From positions 9,769,001 through 9,833,000 of the forward strand of contig CM040744.1 of the NCBI GenBank assembly GCA_022829145.1: 64,000 nucleotides of DNA. Reading direction: 5' to 3'. The position numbers were made by a program, and so were the translations under genes. The DNA is from Albula goreensis (Eukaryota > Chordata > Actinopteri > Albuliformes > Albulidae). Each line of letters begins with the position of its first letter. Within the stretch, counting starts at the first letter, position 1. The notes beneath the pieces were generated by a model. It searched no databases. It saw nothing but the letters and a program-made list of their open reading frames with translations, and had not been told where the DNA came from. Shown here one piece after another: positions 35,547 to 49,825 of this stretch.

Positions 35547-38500
35547 GTGGGTGAAAGCCTTACTGCGGCTGCATGTTTGCTCTTGCGGATCGATCGGGGC
35601 CGGCGGTTAAAGAGCGTTCCCGCGTGCTCCTCTTTGCGTGTCGTTCACGCTTCATTTACGCTGCCCTGTGTGGAATGCCTGGACTAAGTCCTTTTGATTT
35701 GCACTACGCAACCTGGCTCACGGTAAGAGCTCATTCAGCGGCATGCAAGCATCGGATCCCACCCAGTTGGTAGACTGCCTAACTAATGTACATACTGTTG
35801 GGGGTTTTTGTATTCATTCTCTATCCATGAGGCCTGGGGCCCTCATCAACCACGCTCCTATTTTGTTCTCTCCTTTTGAGGAAAAGTGTTGTACAAGTGT
35901 ACCAGGAACAAAGGATAGCACTGTTTTACAAAACCCTCTGCACAACCCTTAGCGCACAGACACAGGATTAAGTGAACATTCCATCCCCCCCTGAATAGCT
36001 TCTTCAGTGGCATCTTCATGTTAACAGTTATGGTAAATGTTTTGGCTCTTTGAATGGATGGTCCCCATTCCCCATCTCTCAGCAGAAGAAAGGGGATTTC
36101 TCTTCTGAATGTAAATGTGAAGTGACAGAGGACTAAGCAGCGGGCTCTTTTGTAAAAGGCAAACTAATGATGAACTAGAAGGAGATTGCTCTCCTTGCAT
36201 GTACATTCAATGGGATGTCACTATTATTTGCTCTTTGTGGACAAAAGTTATGAAGGCTGCCTGAATCCTGAGAGGATCTCAAGACGGCACAGTCTGAATG
36301 ATGGCTTTCTCTGTTAAACTATGAACACAAGTCAGTTTTTCTCTTTGGACCAGCATACTCTGGTTTTCAATGTGGCTTAGTGTCTTTGTTGCTCATTTTA
36401 AGTCATTGGGTGTGACAGATGTAAGTACGTCTATGTGAAACAATCCTTGGAACCTGTAGACCTGTTTCCCTATCATTGGTTTACACCAGCAGTCTAAACA
36501 TTTTTTAGGCCTTCAGTGTGGTCTATGACTGCAGATGAATCATATGAAACATGCTCTGATTACAGGTGGTTCATGCTGGAATTCTAGTGAATTCCTTTTG
36601 TTTTCAGAAGTCCCCCACAACACCAAAAGGCTTGATTCACTTGATATTTTTACATAGGTCAGAAAAGAAGATTACCGATGAATTGAGAAAATTGCTGAAA
36701 CTTCTGATATATGCCTTAGGGAAAAATGGTTCTACAAGTAAATACTTTTTTTTTTTTTAAATAAATCTTTACGTTTTGATTTGGATAGCAGTGCATAAGA
36801 AAGCAGAGAGTCACTGTATACTCAGGTAATTGAGTTTTCCTAAAAGCAAAGTAATAATTTCTGGTTCCATGTACCCTTTGTTTGCCTTTCCCAAACTGTA
36901 ATCCTTTGAGAAGATCTTACATGTAGGCCAGATTCTGTTTGCATGCCCTGACATACCAGAGAGAAATTTATTTGAGAGATTTTGAAAGTGATTGAGTTTT
37001 GAAAAATCAAATTTACATAATACATTATCACTCTAAGGAATCAACATTTTGGCATTTCTGTTAACCACATTAATTATCACCTAAGCTTTAACAAGCTGAT
37101 TTATCCAGCAATCCCTAACATTTTTCTGTTGGATTTCTATCCATACTTAAGACAAGAGAATAAAAAGCACAAGATATACCTTTGCACTTTAGTTTCCATG
37201 AATTAAACAATTAATTAACCAAGAGAGGAATTCAGCGTCTCCATACATTACACATATATTGTTATTAGTACCTTATGAAATTAATGATGGCAAATGCTTG
37301 TGTTTTAAGCATAGATAATGCTATGAAGACGTGACAAAACTTTTGGTTTTTCTGCACAAAAGCTGAATAGTCTTTATTAATGACAGATTACTATTTGTCC
37401 TCGAAGGGCGAGAAATACAAATGTAGTACTCATAGGTTTAAAGAACCAGTGGTGCCTGTCCCTCAGAATGATACTTTACAAATTTACAATGTAAATTCAA
37501 AACAGCACACCTTGTGAGACCCCCGTCTTTGTATAAGCATCAGATATATTAGAAAGATATTATATAACAAAGGTGCCTAACAACTCTGTATGCTAGTCTC
37601 ATGTGTGGCATTTGTTATAGCACCACATAAAAAATGCAACACATTTTCTCTGTTGGAAGCATGTCGATATTTTCCTTGGGCGTGTTTAACCTCTGATTAG
37701 CAGTGTCAATTACAGGAGCGAGTAAAAGAGATGAGTATGTGAACTTAAACCTAGTAAATGTTCTCTTTTCTATCATGTATCATGTAAAAAATAGCATTTA
37801 ATTATGATTCTGGGTACAAAAATGTGATATAAACTTTGCAAAATAGTAGAATTGTAGAAAGAAACATGCTACAGTCCAAACCCTACTTTCACAAACATAC
37901 GATGACTCTTGCCAAATCTAACCTGATGATACCCATATCATTAACACAGAAAAAGTGGTCTGTGAAAATGTAATTCAGAGGGTGGTGTCTCACTGACCTC
38001 ATAACAGAGGTGTTGTTTCATGCAGTAATGTGGTAAAAATGTTCTCTAATCTCATTAGAAGGGAAGGATAGAAAAGCAGGTCTTATGTGAAGTCGGTAAT
38101 GATGCATTCTGGGATTTATAAAACAGCATTGGTCCTCAAATAGCACCTCTGGCCTCCCAAATGGCTCAGTCTGTAACTTAACAGTTGGTGAGAGTGCCTC
38201 CCCATGCAGAGGGTGAGCCCTAGATCCCCTGAATATTAGCTTTTCCAAGCCAGGGCTGTGTCATTATCCAGCTATGGCCGAGAGTCTGCAACAGCAGAAT
38301 ACAATTGGAATTTTTATTACTGCTGGAGTAAAGTTAGCTTAGGCCTCTTGGGTTACAGCTGCACAAGCGCCCCCTAGCTGCTAATAATAGTACTACAGCC
38401 TATCAGTTGTTGTCAGTGAACAATGGCTGGTCACTCTCCTGGAGTATGTTTTATGGCTTGCACTGTGGAAAGCAGGTATTGGCAAGTGTGTCAGAGGAAC

Positions 38501-38960
38501 ACACACACTCACCTACAGTGCCGCCAGTGCAGAAGCTTATCATGGTGGGAATTTCCAAATGGAATGAATAAGAGGAGGGAGAGATCATACCAGCTTTAGT
38601 TCTGTTCTGAAAGGTTTAAAGGTCACATTTCTATTATGCAGAACAGCACCTACTTATTGTTTGCATAAAACATTTTTGGCCAGTGTCAGTCATAACTGCA
38701 GATATCAACCTTTTCATCAGTCTTTTTCAGCCACGTTAATGGCAGGAAAAATGGTGCTCATTATAGCAGGCTGCTTATCAGAATGTGGTACTGCCATCTC
38801 CCTTCTTCTCTTATTAAGTCAACAAACCCATATCTAATTTTCCTACTCATTTATTCAGCACTGAATGAATTAACAGAGCTCACTGTTTTGTGTGTAATTT
38901 TAGCAGTACTTGTAAAATGAGAGCTAAAATGAAAGCCATATATCTTGTTTTGTGTTGCAG
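35547..38960 (+). other. cdc42se2: cdc42se2 5' intron
   Basis: Presumed intron between the noncoding first exon and the exon carrying the start codon, ending in TTTTGTGTTGCAG. It holds a C-rich AGCGCCCCCTAGCTGC at 38366-38381 that partly resembles a CTCF core. No further exon or element is recognised. Confidence 0.55.
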
Positions 38961-39213
38961 GTCTGCCTGATTGAGGTTGGAACAAGTTCCTCTGGAGTCT
39001 TGAGTTTCTCTCCTCTGCCTGGTCCAGGGTTGGTTTAATTCTATGAGATAAAAACGATCTCACATGACTCAGGCACGGAGCTCAATCCACTTAAATCCAG
39101 ACCCTTGACTGCCCTCTGTCAGGATCTGCTTCCTGTTTTCTGTTTCCTTTTTTTGTCGCGTTTTATCCTTGTGGACATCTGGAACAGGAATGAACACGTA
39201 AGGACTGTCGAGC

Positions 39214-42025
<2,812 letters not shown>

Positions 42026-45000
42026 GAAGGGGACAGAAAAGAAGAATGACCTCGACAGAGCATGTGTGATGTGATTGGCTGAGCTACTTCAGGGAGCACT
42101 CCAACTCAACTCACTTTTACCCAACATATTTTGCCCAACAATTTCAAAGTTGGATCAAGAGAGTGTAACTGTATTGTGTTTTATATTTGTGAAATTGAGT
42201 TTTTTCATAACTCATACAACATTGTGAACTTGCGGATCGCTTCAGTCTTTTTTGTCAGTATTGAAAGAAAATGACAGATCCATATAACTTTAACATAAAA
42301 TTTAAGACAAAGGAATTTCTTTTAAGACTGAATGTAGGTCTCACCTTTCTTTCTTTCTTTCTTTCTCGAGTTCTGTGATCACCTCAAATTTGTATTTAAC
42401 TCACAGTAACTTCCTGTTCCACTGTAATATCACAGAAAAATGGAAACTTTGACAAGTGCCCAAAAATAAGTACCTTTAGACTGAATTTCCAATATTCAAA
42501 TAATTTAGGCTCAAGTCAACGTTCAATATAAAATTTTCTAAGCCGTCTCTTGAACAAATGAACTTTCACCCACCCATTATTATAGTTTTGATTGACATAT
42601 TTTGAAATGTGGAACTAATGTTTTTTAATATCTCAAAACCACTGAAGAAACAGAGCATTTAAAGAGTGAAGTGTTCATTATGACTGAGCAATGTCAAAGG
42701 CAAGTACACAACATACACATTTTTTGAGAACAACTAGCTTGGAGCACACTGTAATACCAGTTATGAAAGAATGGTAACATGTCATTGTGGCTGTGGCAAA
42801 GAGCCATGTAATAAGGAGATGTCAGTCATTTGTCGAGCTTCTGAATGTCACTGGGCTTATTTCCCAGCTTTCCGCAAAAAGGCAGAGAAGGCACCATGGT
42901 ATTTAGACTCTCCCTGCTGCCTGAGGATGAACACTGGGGCCCAGATGTGCTGTCAGCTGGCTTTGTGTTGAATCCAATAACAATGTCTGTTTTGTACTGG
43001 TTCTTTGAGTCCTGTTAGGACCCCTCAAATGCCAGGATCCTGCTGGCGGGACCACCAATCTCAGACCTTTCCTTGACCCCTCCCTACATACTAATATAAA
43101 TGTCAGCTTTTCGTTCTTCAGTTTAGCAGCCTGTTACCACACACAGCATTATACAGCAGGATGCGCTACATTTTGGCCATTTATTTTACACTGGGCACAA
43201 ATATATTGGATAAAATGCATTGTGCATATGCACAATATATGTAGTTTTGATGTTATAAACTTCTAACATCGAAACAATGAGAATTATTTAGGGTGCTACT
43301 GAACTGAGCATGTCTCTGAAACAAGCAGTTCAATTTGCATTGACTTCAGTAAATATCCAACTGTAAAATGTATCTCATGTATAATGTAAACTGTTCTGTC
43401 ACTGTTCGTTTATATGAATGATTATATTAGTTTTGTTTTTTTCTTTTCCCAAATGTCTCAGCTGCTTGTTTCTCATTTAAATGGAGTCTTTTTTTCATTT
43501 GGAACGCATATGTTTTCAGTCAAAAACGCATAAGTCATTCCTGTTTGTCTCTTCAGTTAAACAGCAGTGTGAAGGATGACTTTGTTCCTTAATCTTAGCC
43601 TGCTACTGTACCTTCAGAGACTGCTGTCCACAATCTTTGTGTGCTCAGATTTATCCTCTACCTCACCTGTGCCAAGAGAGTCCCTATCACACTCAAACTG
43701 ACAGTTTGAAATTTCGTCACTGTGAGGTTGCCCTGTCTGTCAAACACTGCAACAGACAGACGCATGCTTTTATATCCTCTTATTTCATTTGGATTCCAGC
43801 ACATTTGTTGTCTCTGTCAATTGCCAGTGAGAAAATGTATTTTGTTATTGTTGCTCTTTGATGGTCTGGAACCAGCATATACATGTATTGTATCTTGTTT
43901 ATAATTATTTTATTGGTTTATTTGTCAGTGTATTTAGTTCCTGTTTAGTATTCATTAATAATGACTGATGATGCCTTTGTGAAGAGAGGCTTTGTATGGT
44001 GGCCTTATGGTGCCAAATTAGTCCTTAGATATGTAATTATATTTGAGGAAAATTCCACCTCTGGTCAAATGCAATGGCTGTTACCTCAGTGTCTAATTTT
44101 TGCCAAGGCCTTTTTTCATAATCATTGTTTGAGTTCTACTTCATCTTCAAATTGATACAGCTTGATTTTGCTGGTTATGTGGCTATAAATGTAATTTTAA
44201 GCTTCAGAGGACATGTGGTTGGTACAACTTAGATGTGTTATTCAAATATATGATGTAAACATAATACCTGACTATGGTGCAACTAAAAAGCACATGTTAT
44301 CTCCAGCTCAGCTTATCCTTCCAGATAACGTATGTGTCTTTCAGAGTAAACATTGACAGCATGGGTGTACAATTGTGTTTTAAATACCTTGGAACTATAT
44401 GTCCTGTTAAATTCCATCAGCTACGTGATCAAATGTAAGTGGAGCTATTAACATACAGACTGTATATTGTTCGGTGGGCATCATGTTTGGGTTAAAAGGT
44501 ATATTTTTGGTAAGTTGAATTAGACCAAGATCCTTTAAATATCAAATTAAATATGCACCTCTATGGAGGAAATGTGGCTAATCTAAATTTTCCAATACAA
44601 TTCATCTGAATGACTGTTTGCTGTTTTGGGTGAATGTTTTAATGAAATACCTTTTAACCAAATGTACAAATTATTTTTTCTGTTTTGCTATTTCTGGTAC
44701 CATGTACATACAATCTGAAAATAACATCTGTAAACATTTGATATCTGGGACAACCCATTAAAATGTTAAAACTGCCCTGCCATTGTTTCCGGAATATTCT
44801 TTATGTCCAATAGTGTTTTCTCAACATGTGATTTGGCATGTTGAAAAAACACTGGCACATTTCATTTCATTCAGACACATGGCACATTTTCCTGGCAGGG
44901 ACATATGTACCCTCAACTATCCTCTTTTTGTATTTGCTACTTCAAGAACATATTTTAGGCTATTACTAGTATATCTTCTTGTAGCTAAGCTTCCACCATA

Positions 45001-45085
45001 TTCCACAAACACTGACAGCAGAAAAAGACTTACTACCATGGCCCTGATAAAATATTGTTTGAATAAAAAACAAACAAATAACAAT
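42026..45085 (+). other. cdc42se2: cdc42se2 3' untranslated region
   Basis: Sequence after the cdc42se2 stop, AT-rich and without a gene. A short (TTTC)n run lies at 42346-42366. Possible poly(A) signals are ATTAAA at 44757-44762 and AATAAA at 45062-45067. A 3' UTR of up to 3 kb would be in keeping with the long mammalian CDC42SE2 UTR; the real end is uncertain. Confidence 0.5.
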
Positions 45086-45869
45086 CGGGCCTATAAAGAG
45101 AAGAAGAGTGTATGAGCGTTACAACAGCTTGGTTTGACTTCTTGAAAATTCTTACACTGCCATCCTGTGGGTACATTACACACTATGTGCTTTTATTTAG
45201 CCACCTAAGGCAATCTTTCATGTTTTATTTTTCATTTAATGCACTTCATTATGATATAAAAAAATACATTTTAATTAAACTTAATTGCAAAAATTATTTA
45301 ATTTTTGGAATCCTTATATTTGCTTATTCTTTGTTGTTGCTTACTATTAGTTTCACAGATTTTACTCCAATCAGTCATTCATTGTATGTAACCGAAGAGC
45401 ACTGCTACTGTAGATGACTGCCTTGGCCCCTGGTGGTCCATATACACATGGTTCATGACAAATACTGCTTTAAATAGCACCTTTGGCCCACACATGTAGG
45501 GACCCATGGATGAGTTATTAAAGCTGCCTTGAAATATGAAGTAAAACCAAATGAAGGTTCAGTATTTACGTATTTCATTTCAAAGAACGTGGTAGACCTT
45601 TGTAAGTGGAAGAACTGAGATAATTCATCTCTATCTTTACCATTTTAAGGGAGTGAAGAATGGTTACAAGTGGGAAACTTACAAAAAAAGAACAAGAACA
45701 AAGAACATCTCATAGAATATAGTGTTCTGCTTTCATCTAACCTAATTGGTCTTATTTACTGATAAGTAATGTCATCTGACAAAAAAAAACTTGGACAAAG
45801 CACGAGGAAGTAGTCCAGTCTTGCGTACCCACGAAAGAGACTACATATTGCTCTCTCTGAGTCGGGAAA

Positions 45870-45877
45870 TTACGTAA
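45870..45877. promoter_or_regulatory. TTACGTAA D-box (NFIL3/PAR-bZIP site)
   Basis: Perfect palindromic octamer TTACGTAA, the optimal binding site of NFIL3 and the DBP/TEF/HLF activators. It lies about 1.5 kb upstream of the presumed nfil3 first exon. One octamer is expected by chance about once per 65 kb, so the match alone is suggestive, not proof. Confidence 0.4.
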
Positions 45878-47247
45878 AGTGATGATACAACGCAGTTGCG
45901 TCTCCTGTTATGCAACTAGACAGGGGGTTGCCAGATTTTCTCACATTCCAATATTCCAGCGATAAATGCTCTTTTGTAGTTCATTATAGGATAAACTTAA
46001 TTTGGTGTAGTTTCCTCATACCTCATGTGTGAATTTCACGTTAAAATTCAATTTCGAGGATCACAAGTTGCGCAAGATGTATCAGGAGATCTTGACCAAC
46101 TGGATGCCATGCTGCTAGTGGTGGATTATCAGATCATCAGTATGTTTACCGCCTGCAATCTATAGTAGACAGGAGCTATTCCAGCGCTAAAACCTGCGTG
46201 ACATAATCTTGTTATCTTCACCTAAATTCAATCACTCCAGTCAAGGCCAGCTAACGTAAATGCACATGGCCATCCAGCTATTTTTGACACATTGTTCAAC
46301 TTCTTTGAGTCTCCTGACAGAATCTCTTCCGTGTACTACTGCGTCTCTGTTGCACCCCACTTAAAAAATAATCACAGTCGCCCAATTTAAATACTAATGC
46401 ACCATATACAATTTATTAGTACAATTCAGTGGACAGCCGAAGTGTTGCACTGTAATTCTTGCCATTGAAATGAATAATCTAATTCATGACAACATTATCA
46501 TAGAATACATACAATATGGATATACATTAATTCCCAGTCATATTTGTATGAGCTGTTAAGTGTCATTGGCATGTATACAGCCGCAAAATGGTGTCATAAT
46601 ATTAGTTTGTCTAACCATGACAAACACTGATAGTCAATGGTTGTTGTATGATTTTTGGTGACTTCACAACTCTTTGCTATTCCAACCATTAAGCCATTAT
46701 TATAAATGTAATCTTACATGAAACTGAACTGCCTTACACACACATTGTAAATATATTTCACATAGTCCTGTTATCTTCCCTCTGGAAAAAAAAACATATT
46801 CTAAATACAGTGATGCAAGTAATACTAACTACAAAATAATGACTAAGCAAAATGGAATCAATATCGTCGTAAGTGGAACGAATCGTATCTGTGACTCACT
46901 TTGACCCTGTGCAGTACATCACTTACTTCAGGTGAGTATACTGAAGAATACAGTCTACCCAAAATTATAAGAACTTTAATTGACGCTCTAAGGTGTTTTT
47001 GCTTAGATGCAATTACGACATTCATATAAGTACCTCCTTCCGTTCTTTCTTTGAATAGAAACTGTCGTTACTCTCAAGTGATGTCTGAAATTCAGAATTC
47101 AGAATATACAGAACATATCCTTGTTTCTGCTGTAATTCTTTTGGCCACTGCACACATATACCCCATACTGGCAACCTCACCCCAAATTGAAACAGCTTCT
47201 ATGAAGTACATCATGCGCTTCTGCATCAGACGTTAGTTCTGCATCGG

Positions 47248-47344
47248 ACGCGTCATTCAAGTAACTTCTCTACCATTGGCTGTAATCAGAGAATTACACA
47301 TTTTGATTGGCTAGCTTATCTGCCATTGACAGAGTCCTGCCAAT
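47248..47344 (+). promoter_or_regulatory. nfil3: nfil3 proximal promoter: CCAAT cluster and CRE-like site
   Basis: Three CCAAT boxes within 70 bases (ATTGG at 47275-47279 and 47306-47310, CCAAT at 47340-47344) and a CRE half-site CGCGTCA at 47250-47256. They lie immediately before the best candidate first exon of nfil3. Spacing and clustering are promoter-like; no TATA box is obvious. Confidence 0.5.
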
Positions 47345-47389
47345 ACATTGCTTCGATGACCTACTAACACAGATCTGTGAATCAGACAG

Positions 47390-47565
47390 TCCGGGAGGGA
47401 AAGGCTAGCGAGGAATGTTTAACCCGATGCAATTGGATTTCACCTATGAAACTAGAATCTAAGCGTTGTTATTTCTGGGTGGCTCTTGTGTGATTTTTCA
47501 AATCCAAAGTGACACGGACAACCACAACTTCAATATTGGGGCAGCGTTTGTGAAAAGTAAAATAA
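47390..47565 (+). other. nfil3: nfil3 probable noncoding exon 1
   Basis: Vertebrate NFIL3 has one noncoding exon followed by a single coding exon. Here AAAATAAG|GTAACT is a good donor at 47565-47566, downstream of the CCAAT cluster, and the acceptor TTATCTTTAG at 49660 begins the coding exon. The 5' boundary is a guess. An upstream ATG at 47415 opens a 15-codon frame that stops at 47462. Confidence 0.5.
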
Positions 47566-49660
47566 GGTAACTTAACTAGCTGAGTGGATTAGGGAATGTC
47601 TTCTTTAATGTTTGTGGATTGGTTGGACACCAAGGGTTGGCTCATGTTGCAGTTTGCTGTGTTGTCTTGGATAGCTTTTTAGAGCTCGTTGCTCAGGCAC
47701 TGTTATGAGCTCAGTTATTAAACAGAGATGTTGATAACTGTAATATTTTATTAATCATTGTTATTAATCTAAACAGTATGTAGAGTTATTGTGTAACATG
47801 TTGTCGCTAGCAAGTGACCCAGAAAATTAATCATGTGAGAGCTTATGTCTCAAAACTGTGCAATGAAGAATTTCTGACGTTAAGTCGTAATTGTCGCTGA
47901 TGTAATACATATATAGCACGTGATGTGAGGATAATATCTCAGATTTGGGCTGGCAAGAGTCATTTCTTACATTTTTGTCTTATATTTGGGAGATTTAACT
48001 GTTACCCAAACTTCTTGTTTAAGTTGCATTTAATTAACAATGTTTGCCAATCATTTGGCAACTTCTATAGCCCACATTTTTTTCCTTTTTGGTTAAATAA
48101 GTAACAGCCTGTTACAAAACGGGAGCTAAATTTGTAAATAATCGATGGTGGCTCGTCTTATAATAAGCTGCCGAGTCAATCCTGACAAAAGCAGAAGAAT
48201 CTGGGATATTCATATCACGAACAGCGAAACGCATCCACGCGCGTCTGATTATGGGCATGTCTGCAATGATACATTTTTCATCCCCTGTGGGAACAAATTG
48301 ACTGAAGTGTCTGAATCTGAACTCCTTAACCGGCGTTATTAGGTTACCGCCAAGCCATCTAACACAATGGTACAGGGTGTTTTATTGACCGTGGCAAATT
48401 AAGAATTATAAGATGATTTTTAAGGAAAGGGAAGCGTTGCCATTCGACCCAATGCGGCTCGTTAGGTAACGCGTGTTCTTTTGTACCTGGGGTAAACAGC
48501 CGAGCAATGAATTTGACCCCACTTTATTAAACTAGACACTGAAAAATGCGTTGTGTAATTACAGGGAAGGTTAAACGATCCTTCTGTGGGAAACTGAAAG
48601 CAACTCAACCCCACAAACGGGCAGCAAAATCAATTAGTCTAACATTGATTGAGTGTTTTATCGCTACGGCTGATCTGTAAAGCAAGGCAGGTTTCCACAG
48701 TTCAAGATTTTTACTCTTACCTGACGCATTGGCATTCAAACCTTATTTAAGAAAAGTAATACCCGAGGTCAGTGTTGTTAAGTGTGCGCGTCTGCTATCC
48801 CGTTTCCACAGGGGATATGTTTGTTTTTTCTGTTTCCGTTTTGCCACGTGCGATGTCTGGCGGCATTCCTTTGTTCCAGTGATAGCTCCAGTAGCTCGGG
48901 GTTCTACGTCTGGTAGATCTGTCCGGGAGCAGGGATGGGGCCTCAGTCACGTACACTGCTACTGTAGCAATGGTGTCGAAATGACCAGCGACAAAAACGG
49001 CAACCCGGCAGTTCACATATCCTACTACCCCACTCACTACATGGAATGGACACACCTATCACTTAAATTGATTTTCTTCCTGTGAGATTTGTTACTCGCT
49101 TCTTGAAAATACAATCAGTCCACGTTTTTTGTGATTTCAGAATCTACATTTTTCAGCGATTCACGTCTGGGTTTTTTTTTCTACAAAAATACTTTTTTTA
49201 ATGCAAACCTGTTTGCGTTGTGGACTCAAGCCAGTCAGGTGTGCGGCTGAGGTGATTAAAATGAGTTAAAGTAAAGATGGTGTTTGTGACGTACCATTTT
49301 TGAAATGCATAGATCTTGAGAACGTATTTTGATATTTTATTTTGTCTGCTGTTACATACCACATTTTCATTTGAGAGTTTTTTTCTTCTCAAAATTGCTG
49401 GCCAAATACTTTTATTCATCACAGATTTTAAACTTCCATAATGATAATAAACCTCTCTTTTTTCCAGAATTGCCACCTCAGCATTTTTTGGCATTGAAAC
49501 ATTTTGTAGAGGCATAGAATAATATCTCTATGCGTGCATAGCAGAGAGACTGAGTCAGAAAGTCATGCCCAGTAATAGGCTATGAATCAGTGTTCTTGAG
49601 AATAAAAAATAGAACATTTGCTCATAACTGTCCTAACAAAATTCATTTATTTATCTTTAG
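47566..49660 (+). other. nfil3: nfil3 intron 1
   Basis: A 2.1 kb intron by the inferred gene structure. It contains two canonical CACGTG E-boxes (47917-47922 and 48845-48850) and a relatively CpG-rich stretch at about 48140-49030. Given that NFIL3 is under clock control in vertebrates, the E-boxes could be functional. The open frames here, including a 118-codon one, look non-coding. Confidence 0.5.
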
Positions 49661-49748
49661 GTTTCACAGAAACTGGCAAAGAAGGAAAGAAAAGATCCTT
49701 TTGGAATTACCATTTCTGAACTGTTGTTTTGGCTTTACCACCTTTTAA

Positions 49749-49805
49749 ATGAAGGAAGTACGAAATGACTTTTTCTTAGCAAGTTGTGAAGTTGCACAAA
49801 GCTGA
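49749..49805 (+). promoter_or_regulatory. nfil3: upstream ORF in the nfil3 leader
   Basis: An 18-codon frame starts at ATG 49749 in the inferred 5' untranslated part of the coding exon and stops at TGA 49803-49805, 20 bases before the nfil3 start at 49826. An upstream frame so placed could lower translation of the main protein. It is inferred only; conservation is unknown. Confidence 0.4.
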
Positions 49806-49825
49806 CCTCTGTGATTTTTTAAAAA

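Larger units (their letters stand above)
45086..47389. other. intergenic region upstream of nfil3
   Basis: About 2.3 kb between the cdc42se2 tail and the nfil3 first exon, with no coding signal. It contains a CTCF-like core at 45423-45437 (TTGGCCCCTGGTGGT), a perfect D-box at 45870-45877 and a cluster of CCAAT boxes next to nfil3. A stretch at 45790-46260 has slightly different composition and could be an old transposon remnant, but I cannot name it. Confidence 0.6.

Noticed and set aside
35376..35687. 103-codon frame in the GC-rich island before cdc42se2
   Set aside because: It runs through the presumed exon 1 donor and resembles nothing; GC-rich DNA has few stops.
38366..38381. Second CTCF-like site AGCGCCCCCTAGCTGC
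   Set aside because: The first half fits, but the spacing after CCCCCTAG departs from the consensus, so it is not reported as a site.
48729..49085. 118-codon frame in nfil3 intron 1
   Set aside because: No family resemblance and no splice sites in phase; it is a chance frame in a CpG-richer stretch.
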